Shown: positions 1 to 8,661, counted from the first letter of the stretch. The stretch: 64,000 nt of DNA from Diaporthe sp. PMI_573 (GCA_021399435.1 JAJTUP010000018.1:620001-684000); one strand, 5' to 3'. The notes: a model not told the origin generated them from the sequence alone. Numbers and translations are program-made.

Positions 1-106
1 AATACTTGTTAGCTGTCTTAATTATATATAATTTGGCGCGCTTTAAAGCTAAAGACCTTAATTAAGATACTACTTATTATTACTTAAGAAGACTGGAAAG
101 TCGAGA

Positions 107-525
107 ATGCATTATCTGAAGGTTAGTGCCTTCAGCAGTGTGTGTGTGGCAGGGTTGCAGCAGGGTGCCTGGAGGCGAGTTGGGACGATTGAGAATGGTT
201 CGGACAACTTTGCATTGAATTTGAGTGGGCTTCTGTCAGCCCTCCTCACAGTCCCTCCGACATCGTCTCAACCCTGGGCACGCTGTGGTTGGCTCTGGTG
301 CGCAGATAGGGAGGCCGGAAAATTCGGCCCTCGGACCCACTATCTTTGGCTTTAAATAACCAGCCAACCCTAACCCTGACAGTAACCAAACTAAATACAG
401 ATAAACTTTAGAAATCAGGCTATCTAATGAACTAGGTTACATGCTTTTTGGGTAAGAAATAAGGGTAATGCAGAGGTTCGAAGTTAGGGTCTTACAATAG
501 CCCAAAAAATCGACTCACGGCCACC
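107..525. repeat. Left copy of a ~420-bp inverted repeat
   Basis: This stretch is an imperfect reverse complement of about 7305-7712. Shared strings include the block around the 'ctcctcacagtccctccgac' segment and the 'agcccaaaaaatcg' segment at the inner end. The two copies point toward each other and flank the MITE-like element, the AT-rich DNA and the chromovirus. Short ORFs in both copies are shadows of the repeat. The inner end of the right copy reads TGTCACAACTCTG, which resembles an LTR start, so the family may be a solo LTR of another element. That identity is inference. Confidence 0.75.
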
Positions 526-1004
526 AAACTCATCTGCCAGCGCGCACGCCACTAGTAAAAAGTCTAGGGTAACTCCTTCCGTGAAGTCTAGGGTAACTCC
601 CTACGTGCAGCGCCCACACCTAAATGAGCGTTTCCGTTTAACATTTTTATATATTTTGATTCTTTAGTGGCTTGCTGGCTTGCAAGGCAAGCTGGCTTGT
701 TAGGCTTGTAGGTAAGTTTTGCAAGCTTGACTTTAACCCTAGGGCTTGGCATGTCTTATAACTGTATACTCTAGTACTAAATGGCCTGTATTATAGTATT
801 CTGTCCGGGTTGCCGGGGTTACCCAAACGGGTCCCCTTGCCGCCAGACGTGTTGGTTTATAACTGTTAAACGGAAACGCTTGTGTGGGCGCTGCACGTAA
901 GGGGTTACCCTAGACTTCACGTAGGGAGTTACCCTAGACTTGGCACTGGATTTTGTCTAAGTGCCCATGGGGCGTGCACGCCGGCAGATGAGTTTGGTGG
1001 CCGC
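518..1004. mobile_element. Palindromic MITE-like element with ~125-140 bp inverted ends
   Basis: The left arm (518-642) and the right arm (about 866-1004) are inverted copies. Both begin at the outside with GGCCACCAAACTCATCTGCC and end inside with a GTTTCCGTTTAAC-type string. Each arm contains two direct copies of a unit reading AAGTCTAGGGTAACTCC. The ~220-bp centre has no ORF. The flank right of the element (CAGAGTTGTGACA) matches the inner end of the right-hand 420-bp repeat, so the element appears to have inserted into the left copy of that repeat. No transposase is present, so it is non-autonomous. The superfamily cannot be assigned and I could not define a clean target duplication. Confidence 0.65.
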
Positions 1005-1017
1005 AGAGTTGTGACAC

Positions 1018-1402
1018 TTTTACTATACATCCAACTATACAACTATACACGTCTTTAATCACTAATATCTTTATAAATAAATATAGTTTTATAAAACAAT
1101 CTATATCACGTGATAGTTCTGCTTCCAAACTTTATAATGATATATTTTTTATAGGGTTAGGGGTATTATGTAATGCTATATACAGGGGTTAAAGTTAGTG
1201 GGTTTTTGTATAGTTGAGGTTCAATTTTCTTTAATTTTTACCCCCCTGTAATTAGCCCCCCCTATTACCCTAACCCTTGGAAAAAATACTAATTAAATCT
1301 AAAAAAAGATTTTAATATTAATTTATTATATTACTATATCTTTAAATTAATTATTTAAAGAAATAAAGAATATTTAAAAAAGTGTATAGTAGATGTATAG
1401 TT
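1018..1402. other. AT-rich gene-free flank of the retrotransposon
   Basis: This is strongly AT-rich sequence with no ORF. It holds two inverted telomere-like strings, TAGGGTTAGGGG at 1152-1163 and TACCCTAACCCTT at 1266-1278. The composition is what repeat-induced point mutation produces in fungi, but RIP indices would have to be computed. The chromovirus target duplication TAGTT lies at its right edge (1398-1402). Confidence 0.6.
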
Positions 1403-1606
1403 TGTGACGACGACGGAACCCTAACCCTGGATGGCCAGGTGGGGCATGCAAGCACGCGATCTAGCGTGCAGGCCAACGCGCTTGACTTCTCGTCGCGCCC
1501 GCGGTAAAGGCTGCGGCCTTTTCTTTCTCTTGCTTCCCTAGAGTAGAATCTTCGTCCATAGTGCCAATTCAAGGTGTTCACGCCCTCTGCAACGCTGGCC
1601 GTGACA
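1403..1606 (+). repeat. 5' LTR (204 bp)
   Basis: It reads TGTGACGACGACGG at the start and GGCCGTGACA at the end, and is identical base for base to 7080-7283. It carries an AACCCTAACCCTGG telomere-like string near its start. The predicted mRNA 5' end is near 1540, judged from the sequence complementary to the primer-binding site. Confidence 0.95.
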
Positions 1607-1608
1607 CT

Positions 1609-1618
1609 ATTCTACTCT
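1609..1618 (+). promoter_or_regulatory. Putative self-priming primer-binding site
   Basis: ATTCTACTCT begins two bases after the 5' LTR. It is perfectly complementary to AGAGTAGAAT at 1540-1549 inside the LTR. A tRNA-primed element would show TGG right after the LTR, and this one does not. Tf1 and its relatives prime reverse transcription with the first bases of their own mRNA, which fits this arrangement. The chemistry is inferred from the pairing alone. Confidence 0.65.
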
Positions 1619-1627
1619 CTCTTTACT

Positions 1628-1797
1628 CGCTGACCTAGCGATCAATAAATAAGGTACCCTTTTCGCTGGCTTAGCGATCAATAAATAAGCTGCCCTATTT
1701 CACGTCGTTCATACGCATCCGACCGAACGACCAACGACCAACGACCAACGACCAACGACCAACGACCAACGACCAACGACCAACGACCAACGACTAA
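1628..1797 (+). repeat. Tandem repeats in the retrotransposon leader
   Basis: Two repeat types lie in the untranslated leader. At about 1628-1700 a ~36-bp unit containing AGCGATCAATAAATAAG occurs twice. At 1728-1790 nine perfect copies of the 7-mer CGACCAA follow, with degenerate copies on both sides (1721-1727 and 1791-1797). The gag start codon is 51 bases further on. Confidence 0.9.
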
Positions 1798-1847
1798 TGA
1801 TTGGCTAGTCGACTAACTGACACCGATCAACGACCCGGCCGACCTAG

Positions 1848-3281
1848 ATGCCGCCGAGGAAGACCTATCCGCTCGCAAGCCGACGATCCGTCCGACTGAA
1901 CCGCGAGTCTGCTGGAGGAGCGATCAACGGCTTAGAAAGTGTAGGAGGGACGGCCCCTGATACCGACTCGACCATTGAGCAAGAAGACTCAGCCAACGAC
2001 GCAAGTCTGGTGCTCCCCAGCATTGAAGTCATTCCTGACGACTCGAACGACGAGTCCGATTCAGCAAGGACTAGCGGGACCACCACACCGATACCGACCC
2101 CAAGTGAACACGACACTGCACCTGAGATGGCCGACGACGAAGTCCAAGCTCAGCTCGCGCAGATCCAAGCTGAGCTCACACGCCTACGCGCCGAGAACGT
2201 GCAGCTCAAGGCTGCAATCGACAGCAACGGTAATGACAACGGCAATGGTCGCAACAATGCCCGACCACGTGAGGCTACCCCCGACGTGAGTGCGTTTGGT
2301 GGCAAGACCTTCACCCCGATTGGTATAGCCGCGCGGGCTGCCTTCAAACCCTATGGCAAGGACCAAGACGCTGTTAACCCCGACTACGACCGAAAGGCTA
2401 AACCTACGGCCACCGACCCTGGCAGGTTTGGGGGTGACAAGAACGAGTTTGACAGTTGGGTTGCCCGATTGGCTGACAAGTTTAAGATCGATAATGACAC
2501 ATTCAAGAACGAATATGCCCGGATGGCTCTCGTCCATAGCCTGACGACCGATCGTGCCAATAAGATGATCAAGACTCGATACCTATCTGAGACTAACCCT
2601 TATTCGGGCGTGGCCGAAATGATCCAGGTACTAGCAACGGTGTACCACAACTCGAACCAAGCTTCCGACGCTCGTAAGGCTCTGGCTAAGATGATGTATG
2701 AGCCGGGAAGCAAAACCGATATCTTCCAGTTTATTTCGGACATCAACGCCCTAGCCGACGAAGCTGGCATCGCCGACGCTGAACGTAAAGCCACCCTATG
2801 GGAACACATCCCACCTGGTCTTGACAACCGTCTGCTTAGTGACAGCAAAGACCCCGACATTTCCTACGAACGCTTCACCCGTAACGTCGCCGACGCCGCC
2901 CACAGCCAACAACGCCATTACGAACTGAACCAGGAGCGTCGCCGTAAGAAGGATAGCTCTAATACCAACGACCCCAACGACCGTAAATCATCTTCTCATT
3001 TGCCTAAGTCTCGTAACAACCACCGACCTAAACCCGATTCCAACCCAAAGGCTTCTAACGGCAAACCTGTTACCGTCCTAACCGCTCACCGCGCCCTCAC
3101 GGAGGATGAAAAGCGCGTCCACTGGGATGCTAACTCCTGCTTCATTTGCGGCAAGGTTGGCCACAAAGGCGCTGCTTGCCCGGACCGCGAGAAGCTCCCG
3201 ACAGTCAAGTCTATCAAGGCTAAGGAGAAGGATGCTAAGGTAGAGGAAACGAGCTCGAGCGATGAGTCGGAAAACGAGTAG
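1848..3281 (+). CDS. Gag protein of the chromovirus
   Basis: 477 residues, the structural capsid/nucleocapsid polyprotein that packages the element's RNA. A coiled-coil-like stretch lies near residues 90-120, followed by a retrotransposon gag domain (roughly residues 190-370), a basic Arg/Lys/Asn-rich linker and one CCHC zinc knuckle near residue 430 (CFICGKVGHKGAAC, spacing C-x2-C-x4-H-x4-C). It ends in an acidic Ser/Glu-rich tail. The ATG at 1848 is the first after the leader repeats. The stop codon TAG (3279-3281) falls at the foot of a perfect hairpin before pol, and pol lies in the -1 frame relative to gag. No disabling mutation is seen. Confidence 0.93.
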   Translation: MPPRKTYPLASRRSVRLNRESAGGAINGLESVGGTAPDTDSTIEQEDSANDASLVLPSIEVIPDDSNDESDSARTSGTTTPIPTPSEHDTAPEMADDEVQAQLAQIQAELTRLRAENVQLKAAIDSNGNDNGNGRNNARPREATPDVSAFGGKTFTPIGIAARAAFKPYGKDQDAVNPDYDRKAKPTATDPGRFGGDKNEFDSWVARLADKFKIDNDTFKNEYARMALVHSLTTDRANKMIKTRYLSETNPYSGVAEMIQVLATVYHNSNQASDARKALAKMMYEPGSKTDIFQFISDINALADEAGIADAERKATLWEHIPPGLDNRLLSDSKDPDISYERFTRNVADAAHSQQRHYELNQERRRKKDSSNTNDPNDRKSSSHLPKSRNNHRPKPDSNPKASNGKPVTVLTAHRALTEDEKRVHWDANSCFICGKVGHKGAACPDREKLPTVKSIKAKEKDAKVEETSSSDESENE

Positions 3282-3308
3282 GACCACCGGAAGTCTCTAC
3301 GGTGGTCC
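3281..3308 (+). promoter_or_regulatory. Hairpin at the gag-pol junction (recoding or reinitiation signal)
   Basis: GGACCACCG (3281-3289) pairs perfectly with CGGTGGTCC (3300-3308) across a 10-base loop. It starts on the last base of the gag stop codon and ends two bases before the pol ATG at 3311. Five bases upstream lies GGAAAAC (3269-3275), which gag reads as G GAA AAC, an imperfect -1 slip site. The pol frame is open back to 3266. The hairpin could support either -1 frameshifting or termination followed by reinitiation. Confidence 0.6.
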
Positions 3309-3310
3309 CT

Positions 3311-6300
3311 ATGTACACAACAGTCCAGATCGGGAGAGAGAATCCCACCTCCTTCCTCATTAATGCTCAACTTAAGAAGCATAGTGAAGAAGTGCCGATC
3401 AAAGCCCTTTGTGATACTGGAGCAGAAGCCCGACTGCTAGTCAGTCCCTCAGTAGCTCAGCGTGCGGTGGAGCAGCTGGGCGCCCGTCTTAAGAAGCTCA
3501 AACGACCTATCACCTTGACCGACTACCGCCAACAAGAAGCCGGCCGCATCACCTACATCCTCAAAACATCACTGTGTGTAGACGGTCGAACGTTCCCTGA
3601 CGAATCGTTCTGGGTCACCGAAACAGGCTATGACGTATTCATTGGTCTAGACTGGTTTGTAGAAAAAGATGTCTGGCTACACCCCCGGACAAGGACATTG
3701 GAATGGCCAGAAGACAAAAAGAGCCTCGCCCACGAAAAGTGCGACCAACCGATATCTATCGACCCAGTCGTCAACGTAGCAGCCCTTCAAGCCCAGATCA
3801 ATGACGACCCGCGACAAGCGCGGTGGAGGGATAAGCCGCTACCTGGCGAGCCTATACCCCTCGAGCTATCTAAGCCACAACAGATTACGGGAATCGCTGG
3901 AATCAACCCATCGTGGAGGACCAATAGAGGCGAGAAGATACCTTTTCCCCTAGACGAGGACCCAGGACACGTTCAATTGGTCCGCGAACGGTTACCACTA
4001 CGGTTACGCCACCTCGAGGGTTTCTTTTCGAAGAAGGCCTCTACCAAACTCCCGCCCCGGCGACCCGGGTACGATGTGACGCTCGAACTGAAGAATCCGT
4101 TGACCGGCTCACCTCCGACCTTCCGCACACCGATCGGATTGATTCCACTGGAGAAGGAAACAACAGACGAACTCTTGAAGATTGGGTTTATCGAGCGATG
4201 TATGGAGCCCAAGGCAGCGTCAGTCCTCTTCGTACCAAAGCCACACTCTACGGACAAGCGCTTTTGTATTGATTACCGCTGGATCAACCAATTCTTGAAG
4301 GACCGTTTGGTCCCCGCACCTGATGTCAACGGGACAGTGGCTGGGTGCCGCAACGCTAAGAGATTCTCTAAGATTGATATCATCAGGGCCTTCAACCGAC
4401 TCCGTATGGCCGTGAACTCTGAACACTTGACAGCGTTTCGTACACGCCAGGGTACATTCCAGTGGAAGGTTCTGCCTTTCGGCCTTAAGGTTGGGCCGGC
4501 TTGGTGGCAGGATTTCATTAATGCCCAATTGAACGAACTCCTAGACCTATTTGCGAGCGCCTACGCCGACGACGTTCTGATCTATTCAGATGAGGAAGAC
4601 GAAGAAGTCCACTGGGTACAGGTGGAGGAAGTGATACACCGACTGAGCCAAGCCGATCTTCAAGGGGACATCAAGAAGTCCCGATTTAACGTCACGACGA
4701 TAGACTACCTCGGCATTGTGATGGAAGCCGGGGTAGGTGTTCGCATCGACCCTGAGAAAGTGAAGGCTATTCACAACTGGAAATTCGAAGACCTCAAGTC
4801 GAAGACCGCGATCCGCTCATTCCTAGGCCTCTGCAACTATATTCGCGTATTCTGCCATCACGCGAGCGGCACCGCAGAGCCTCTTAACCGTTTACTCAAG
4901 AAGGATGTGCCCTTTAGCTGCGGCCCCGAGCAACAAGCTGCCTTTGAAGAACTCAAACGACTCGCGTGCGAAGCGCCTGTGATGGCCTTCTTCGTACCGG
5001 GTCGAGAAACGAAAGTCGAGACTGACGCCTCACGTAACGCCACTGGAGGAGTTATCTGGCAGAAGCAACCTGACGGCGAGTGGAAGCCGGTGGGTTACTT
5101 CTCCAAGACAATGACCCCGGCCGAGAGAGCCTACCCGATCCAGGACCGCGAATTACTCGCTGTGGTACAAACCCTTGAGCAATACCAGCCTGAACTACTC
5201 GGAATGAAGTTCTTCGTCCTGACTGACCACCAAGCGCTCGTGTATTACTCGACAAAACGAGTCCTCTCTACCCGGCAAGTCCGCTGGGCAGACTTCCTCT
5301 CGAACTTCGACATCACATTCCAGTACCGACCGGGCAAGGATAACGTTGCTGCTGATGCCCTCTCACGAAAGACTGCCGATCTCCCTACTGTCAAAGCCCG
5401 TGAGCAAGAAGAACGCACAATGGCGCTGATCCCGCCCGAGAAGATTAAACCTGCGATCAACGCAGCCGAGGTTGCGTTGACACCCTATACGGTTCAGGGT
5501 TCCGACCTCGTCGACCTCATCAAGGTCGAGAATGAGAAACAAGAACTCGGCTCATATGAAGGCAAATTGATCGTCCCGGAACTCACGAGCAATGGCCAAC
5601 TCTTTCTACGTACCGCTCTGATCCGCGAGGCTCACGAACCCAAGATCTTCGCCCACCCAGGGCAGAACAAGACGATCGAGGCAATCCGCCGCCAATACCA
5701 CTGGGAGGGATTGAACAAGGATGTCCGACGCTACGTGAAGAATTGCCACAAGTGCGGCCGCAACAAGGGGCGGCATGACCGTAGCCCAGGACTCCTACGC
5801 CCATTACCTATTCCGAACCACGTGTGGGAGCACGTGGCCGTCGATGGCAAAGATATGCCGCCTGACCGCTATAGCTACAATTACGTATGGGTTTTTATTT
5901 GCAAATTTAGCAGGATCTTAGCTACGCTACCGGGACGAAAGACTGATACGGCGGAAGACCTGGCAAAGCGGTACTACCGCCACCTATATCGTTTCCTTGG
6001 TGTTCCTTGGATCTGGATCTCTGATAACGCAGGCCCGTTCATCTCTGAGTTTATGGCAACGATCAACAAACTCACAGGCACGAAGCACCGTCACGGTAGT
6101 CCTCTCCATCCGCAGACCCAAGGCGCGATTGAGATTACCAACCAGGAACTTGACCAGAAGTTGCGCTTCTATATTGACAAATACCAGACCGACTGGAGTG
6201 TCCACCTCCCGGCCTTCGACTTCGGCCATAATGCCTCGTGGCACTCTAGCATCGACATGGCCCCGCTCAAAGTTGCCCTAGGCGCTGACCCGCGCAATCC

Positions 6301-7027
6301 CCTCTCAACCGACCTGCCTACGATTGATATCGACTCGCATCAAAAGAAGAAAGCCTTGGAGATCATACAACAAACAAAGGAAGTACAAGACCTAGCACGC
6401 AAGAACGCAGAAGCGTCCCAGGAAAAGCAGGCCAGGCAAGCGAATAAGAAACGACGGATGGTCGACTTTAAGATCAACGACTATGTATTCCTCAAGAAGA
6501 AGGGCTTTACAACTACAGCTCCTACAACGAGACTGGAGTCACAATGGACAGGGCCGTGGCAAGTACTGGAAGAACGCGGCCACAGTTACGCCCTGGACCT
6601 TCCTGCATCCTTCCGTGGTAGGAACCTCTTCCACGCTGACCGCCTACGGAAAGCGGCAATGGACCCCTTACCGCAGCAACGACGAGAACCGCCGCCGCCC
6701 GAGGAGATCAACGGCGAAGCCGAGTGGGCAGTCACTAAGATCCTCGCGTCCAGACTGACAGGCCGCAACAAGGTACTGGAGTACCAAGTCGAGTGGCAAG
6801 GCTGTGACCCTGACGACACGTGGTACCCAGCTGGGAACTTCAAGAACGCTGCAGTGACACTGGAAAAGTTCCACCAAGAATATCCTGACGCAGCTGGACC
6901 ACCAATCAAGCTACAGGAATGGATACGCGCCGCCGCTGAAGACCGTGACGACCAACCGCACAACGATGATAACATAGCTGACCACGGAGAGAAGAACCCC
7001 CGACGTAAGCAACGACGACACATATGA
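3311..7027 (+). CDS. Pol polyprotein with C-terminal chromodomain
   Basis: About 1,238 residues if translation starts at ATG 3311; the frame is open upstream to 3266. Domains in order: aspartic protease (CDTGAEA); reverse transcriptase, with its catalytic YADD in 'SAYADDVLIYS' near 4556-4585; RNase H (VETDASRNATGG, about 5017); integrase with an H-H-C-C zinc finger (about 5650-5760, ending CHKCGRNK); and a catalytic D,D,E triad (VDGKD near 5840, SDNAGPF near 6020, the E in GAIEITNQE near 6130). A chromodomain lies at about 6720-6880 with the aromatic pattern EWAV, YQVEWQG and DTWYP. In chromoviruses this module reads modified histones and steers integration. All catalytic residues I can check are present. 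Confidence 0.95.
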   Translation: MYTTVQIGRENPTSFLINAQLKKHSEEVPIKALCDTGAEARLLVSPSVAQRAVEQLGARLKKLKRPITLTDYRQQEAGRITYILKTSLCVDGRTFPDESFWVTETGYDVFIGLDWFVEKDVWLHPRTRTLEWPEDKKSLAHEKCDQPISIDPVVNVAALQAQINDDPRQARWRDKPLPGEPIPLELSKPQQITGIAGINPSWRTNRGEKIPFPLDEDPGHVQLVRERLPLRLRHLEGFFSKKASTKLPPRRPGYDVTLELKNPLTGSPPTFRTPIGLIPLEKETTDELLKIGFIERCMEPKAASVLFVPKPHSTDKRFCIDYRWINQFLKDRLVPAPDVNGTVAGCRNAKRFSKIDIIRAFNRLRMAVNSEHLTAFRTRQGTFQWKVLPFGLKVGPAWWQDFINAQLNELLDLFASAYADDVLIYSDEEDEEVHWVQVEEVIHRLSQADLQGDIKKSRFNVTTIDYLGIVMEAGVGVRIDPEKVKAIHNWKFEDLKSKTAIRSFLGLCNYIRVFCHHASGTAEPLNRLLKKDVPFSCGPEQQAAFEELKRLACEAPVMAFFVPGRETKVETDASRNATGGVIWQKQPDGEWKPVGYFSKTMTPAERAYPIQDRELLAVVQTLEQYQPELLGMKFFVLTDHQALVYYSTKRVLSTRQVRWADFLSNFDITFQYRPGKDNVAADALSRKTADLPTVKAREQEERTMALIPPEKIKPAINAAEVALTPYTVQGSDLVDLIKVENEKQELGSYEGKLIVPELTSNGQLFLRTALIREAHEPKIFAHPGQNKTIEAIRRQYHWEGLNKDVRRYVKNCHKCGRNKGRHDRSPGLLRPLPIPNHVWEHVAVDGKDMPPDRYSYNYVWVFICKFSRILATLPGRKTDTAEDLAKRYYRHLYRFLGVPWIWISDNAGPFISEFMATINKLTGTKHRHGSPLHPQTQGAIEITNQELDQKLRFYIDKYQTDWSVHLPAFDFGHNASWHSSIDMAPLKVALGADPRNPLSTDLPTIDIDSHQKKKALEIIQQTKEVQDLARKNAEASQEKQARQANKKRRMVDFKINDYVFLKKKGFTTTAPTTRLESQWTGPWQVLEERGHSYALDLPASFRGRNLFHADRLRKAAMDPLPQQRREPPPPEEINGEAEWAVTKILASRLTGRNKVLEYQVEWQGCDPDDTWYPAGNFKNAAVTLEKFHQEYPDAAGPPIKLQEWIRAAAEDRDDQPHNDDNIADHGEKNPRRKQRRHI

Positions 7028-7067
7028 TCAAACCCCGTATAGTCTACTGCGTCGATATACGAGGTTT

Positions 7068-7079
7068 GGCGGGGGGTAG
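7068..7079 (+). promoter_or_regulatory. Polypurine tract of the chromovirus
   Basis: GGCGGGGGGTAG is immediately upstream of the 3' LTR start TGTGAC at 7080. This is the usual position for the plus-strand primer in LTR elements. Confidence 0.65.
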
Positions 7080-7283
7080 TGTGACGACGACGGAACCCTA
7101 ACCCTGGATGGCCAGGTGGGGCATGCAAGCACGCGATCTAGCGTGCAGGCCAACGCGCTTGACTTCTCGTCGCGCCCGCGGTAAAGGCTGCGGCCTTTTC
7201 TTTCTCTTGCTTCCCTAGAGTAGAATCTTCGTCCATAGTGCCAATTCAAGGTGTTCACGCCCTCTGCAACGCTGGCCGTGACA
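7080..7283 (+). repeat. 3' LTR (204 bp)
   Basis: Identical to 1403-1606 over all 204 bases and followed directly by the second TAGTT target-site copy (7284-7288). Confidence 0.95.
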
Positions 7284-7304
7284 TAGTTGAGTTGTCACAA
7301 CTCT

Positions 7305-7712
7305 GGGTGGCCGTGAGCCGATTTTTTGGGCTATTTTAAGACCCTAACTTCGTACCTCTGCATTACCCTTATTTCTTACCCAAAAAGCATGTAACCTAGT
7401 TCATTAGATAGCCTGATTTCTAAAGTTTATCTGTATTTAGTTTGGTTACTGTCAGGGTTAGGGTTGGCTGGCTGTTTAAAGCCAAAGATAGTGGGTCTGG
7501 GGGCCGAATTTTCCGGCCTCGCCATTCCTGCACCAGAGCCAACCCCAGCGTGCCCAGGGTTGAGACGATGTCGGAGGGACTGTGAGGAGGGCTGACAGAA
7601 GCCCACTCGAATTCAATACAAAGTTGTCCGAACCACTCTCAAGCGTCCCACCAAGACCTCCAGTGCACCCTACTGCTACCTGACCATTCAATCCACTAAC
7701 CTTCAGAGAGTT
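7305..7712. repeat. Right copy of the ~420-bp inverted repeat
   Basis: This is the reverse-complement partner of 107-525. Its inner edge is preceded by TGTCACAACTCTG (about 7293-7305). The copy is close to, but not identical with, the left copy, so it is older than the chromovirus. Beyond it (7713-7880) the DNA is AT-rich. Confidence 0.75.
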
Positions 7713-8453
7713 ACTATAGATAGGACTAATATAGGTAGATATTTATATAAGATCTATATAAACCTTAGGCTATATTTAGGGATTTTTAGGAAGCCTGGAA
7801 ACTATTTATGAGGCTTTATAGGTGATGCTAATTAAGATACCCTTAGTTATTGTATCATTATTTGATAATGCAGTGCCAATAAAGACGTCCTTGGCTATAT
7901 TTTGCCCCCGCCTAACTTACTGATTAGATGTATTATGTGAGCATGTGGACGGCCCACTGTAGTGGCCTGAAACATCGTGGACAACGGAACAGGAGACGTG
8001 GAGTTCCAAGAGCTGCTGTATACAGTACATTTGGCCAGCTCCCCTCCTTTTTTGATCTCGCTTATCAGCGATCATGTGCGAGTTTGTTGGTTGTACAAGC
8101 ATGCTTGTCATACAATCGGGCAAGGAGGGGTGGGAGCGGGCGAGGTACTAGTGCGGCTCAGCCGTTGCTTGGACATATAAGCACTGCAGTGTTCACAAAC
8201 CTCAAATGATGTTGGCTGCACATCTTGCAGCACTTCCCGACCGGTATTTACCACAGCCAACAAGGCAGCTGGCCAGGTGATACTTGCTGTTGTCATATGT
8301 ACGACCTATTGCAACACGGGGTGGGTTATACATATTAGGCTCCAGCGCAACCCTTCAGAGCCTTCCTTGCCTTCTCTTGCCTACATCATCTCCGTTGGTC
8401 AAACAGGCAACAACGACCCCGAGCAACGCGACTGGGGGCCGTCAAACTCTGAC
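7713..8453. other. Gene-free stretch left of the DUF4267 gene
   Basis: AT-rich to about 7880, then mixed sequence. Short ORFs here lack motifs and codon structure. It is probably the transition from mobile DNA to the promoter of the gene at 8662. Confidence 0.5.
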
Positions 8454-8612
8454 CACACACACAAACACACAAACACACAAACACACAAACACACAAACAC
8501 ACAAACACACAAACACACAAACACACAAACACACAAACACACAAACACACAAACACACAAACACACAAACACACAAACACACAAACACACAAACACACAA
8601 ACACACAAACAC
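8454..8612 (+). repeat. Octanucleotide microsatellite (ACACACAA)n
   Basis: About 20 nearly perfect copies of an 8-base unit (AAACACAC) run without interruption. They end 50 bases before the start codon of the DUF4267 gene, so they lie in its promoter or 5' leader. The 8-base period is not a multiple of three, so all frames stay open through it on both strands; the resulting ORFs are artefacts. Confidence 0.95.
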
Positions 8613-8661
8613 CTTTGCCCATCTCCATCTCCCTTCCCAATTTCTCACTCGCAACTGAACC

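Larger units (their letters stand above)
1403..7283 (+). mobile_element. Intact Ty3/gypsy chromovirus (LTR retrotransposon)
   Basis: This is a complete 5,881-bp element. Two identical 204-bp LTRs (1403-1606 and 7080-7283) begin TGTGAC and end GTGACA, and a 5-bp duplication TAGTT sits at 1398-1402 and 7284-7288. Inside are a leader with tandem repeats, gag (1848-3281), pol (about 3311-7027, order protease, RT, RNase H, integrase, chromodomain) and a G-rich polypurine tract next to the 3' LTR. The domain order plus the C-terminal chromodomain place it in the chromoviruses. The likely self-priming site (see the primer-binding-site entry) points to the Tf1/sushi group. Identical LTRs and open frames indicate recent insertion and possible current activity. 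Confidence 0.95.

Noticed and set aside
107..355. 82-codon ORF at the left edge and its look-alike at 7476-7691
   Set aside because: The two similar peptides are reverse-strand reflections of the 420-bp inverted repeat, with no domain and no conserved start.
1728..1790. CRISPR-like array
   Set aside because: Seven-base head-to-tail repeats without spacers in a eukaryotic retrotransposon leader; it is a simple tandem repeat.
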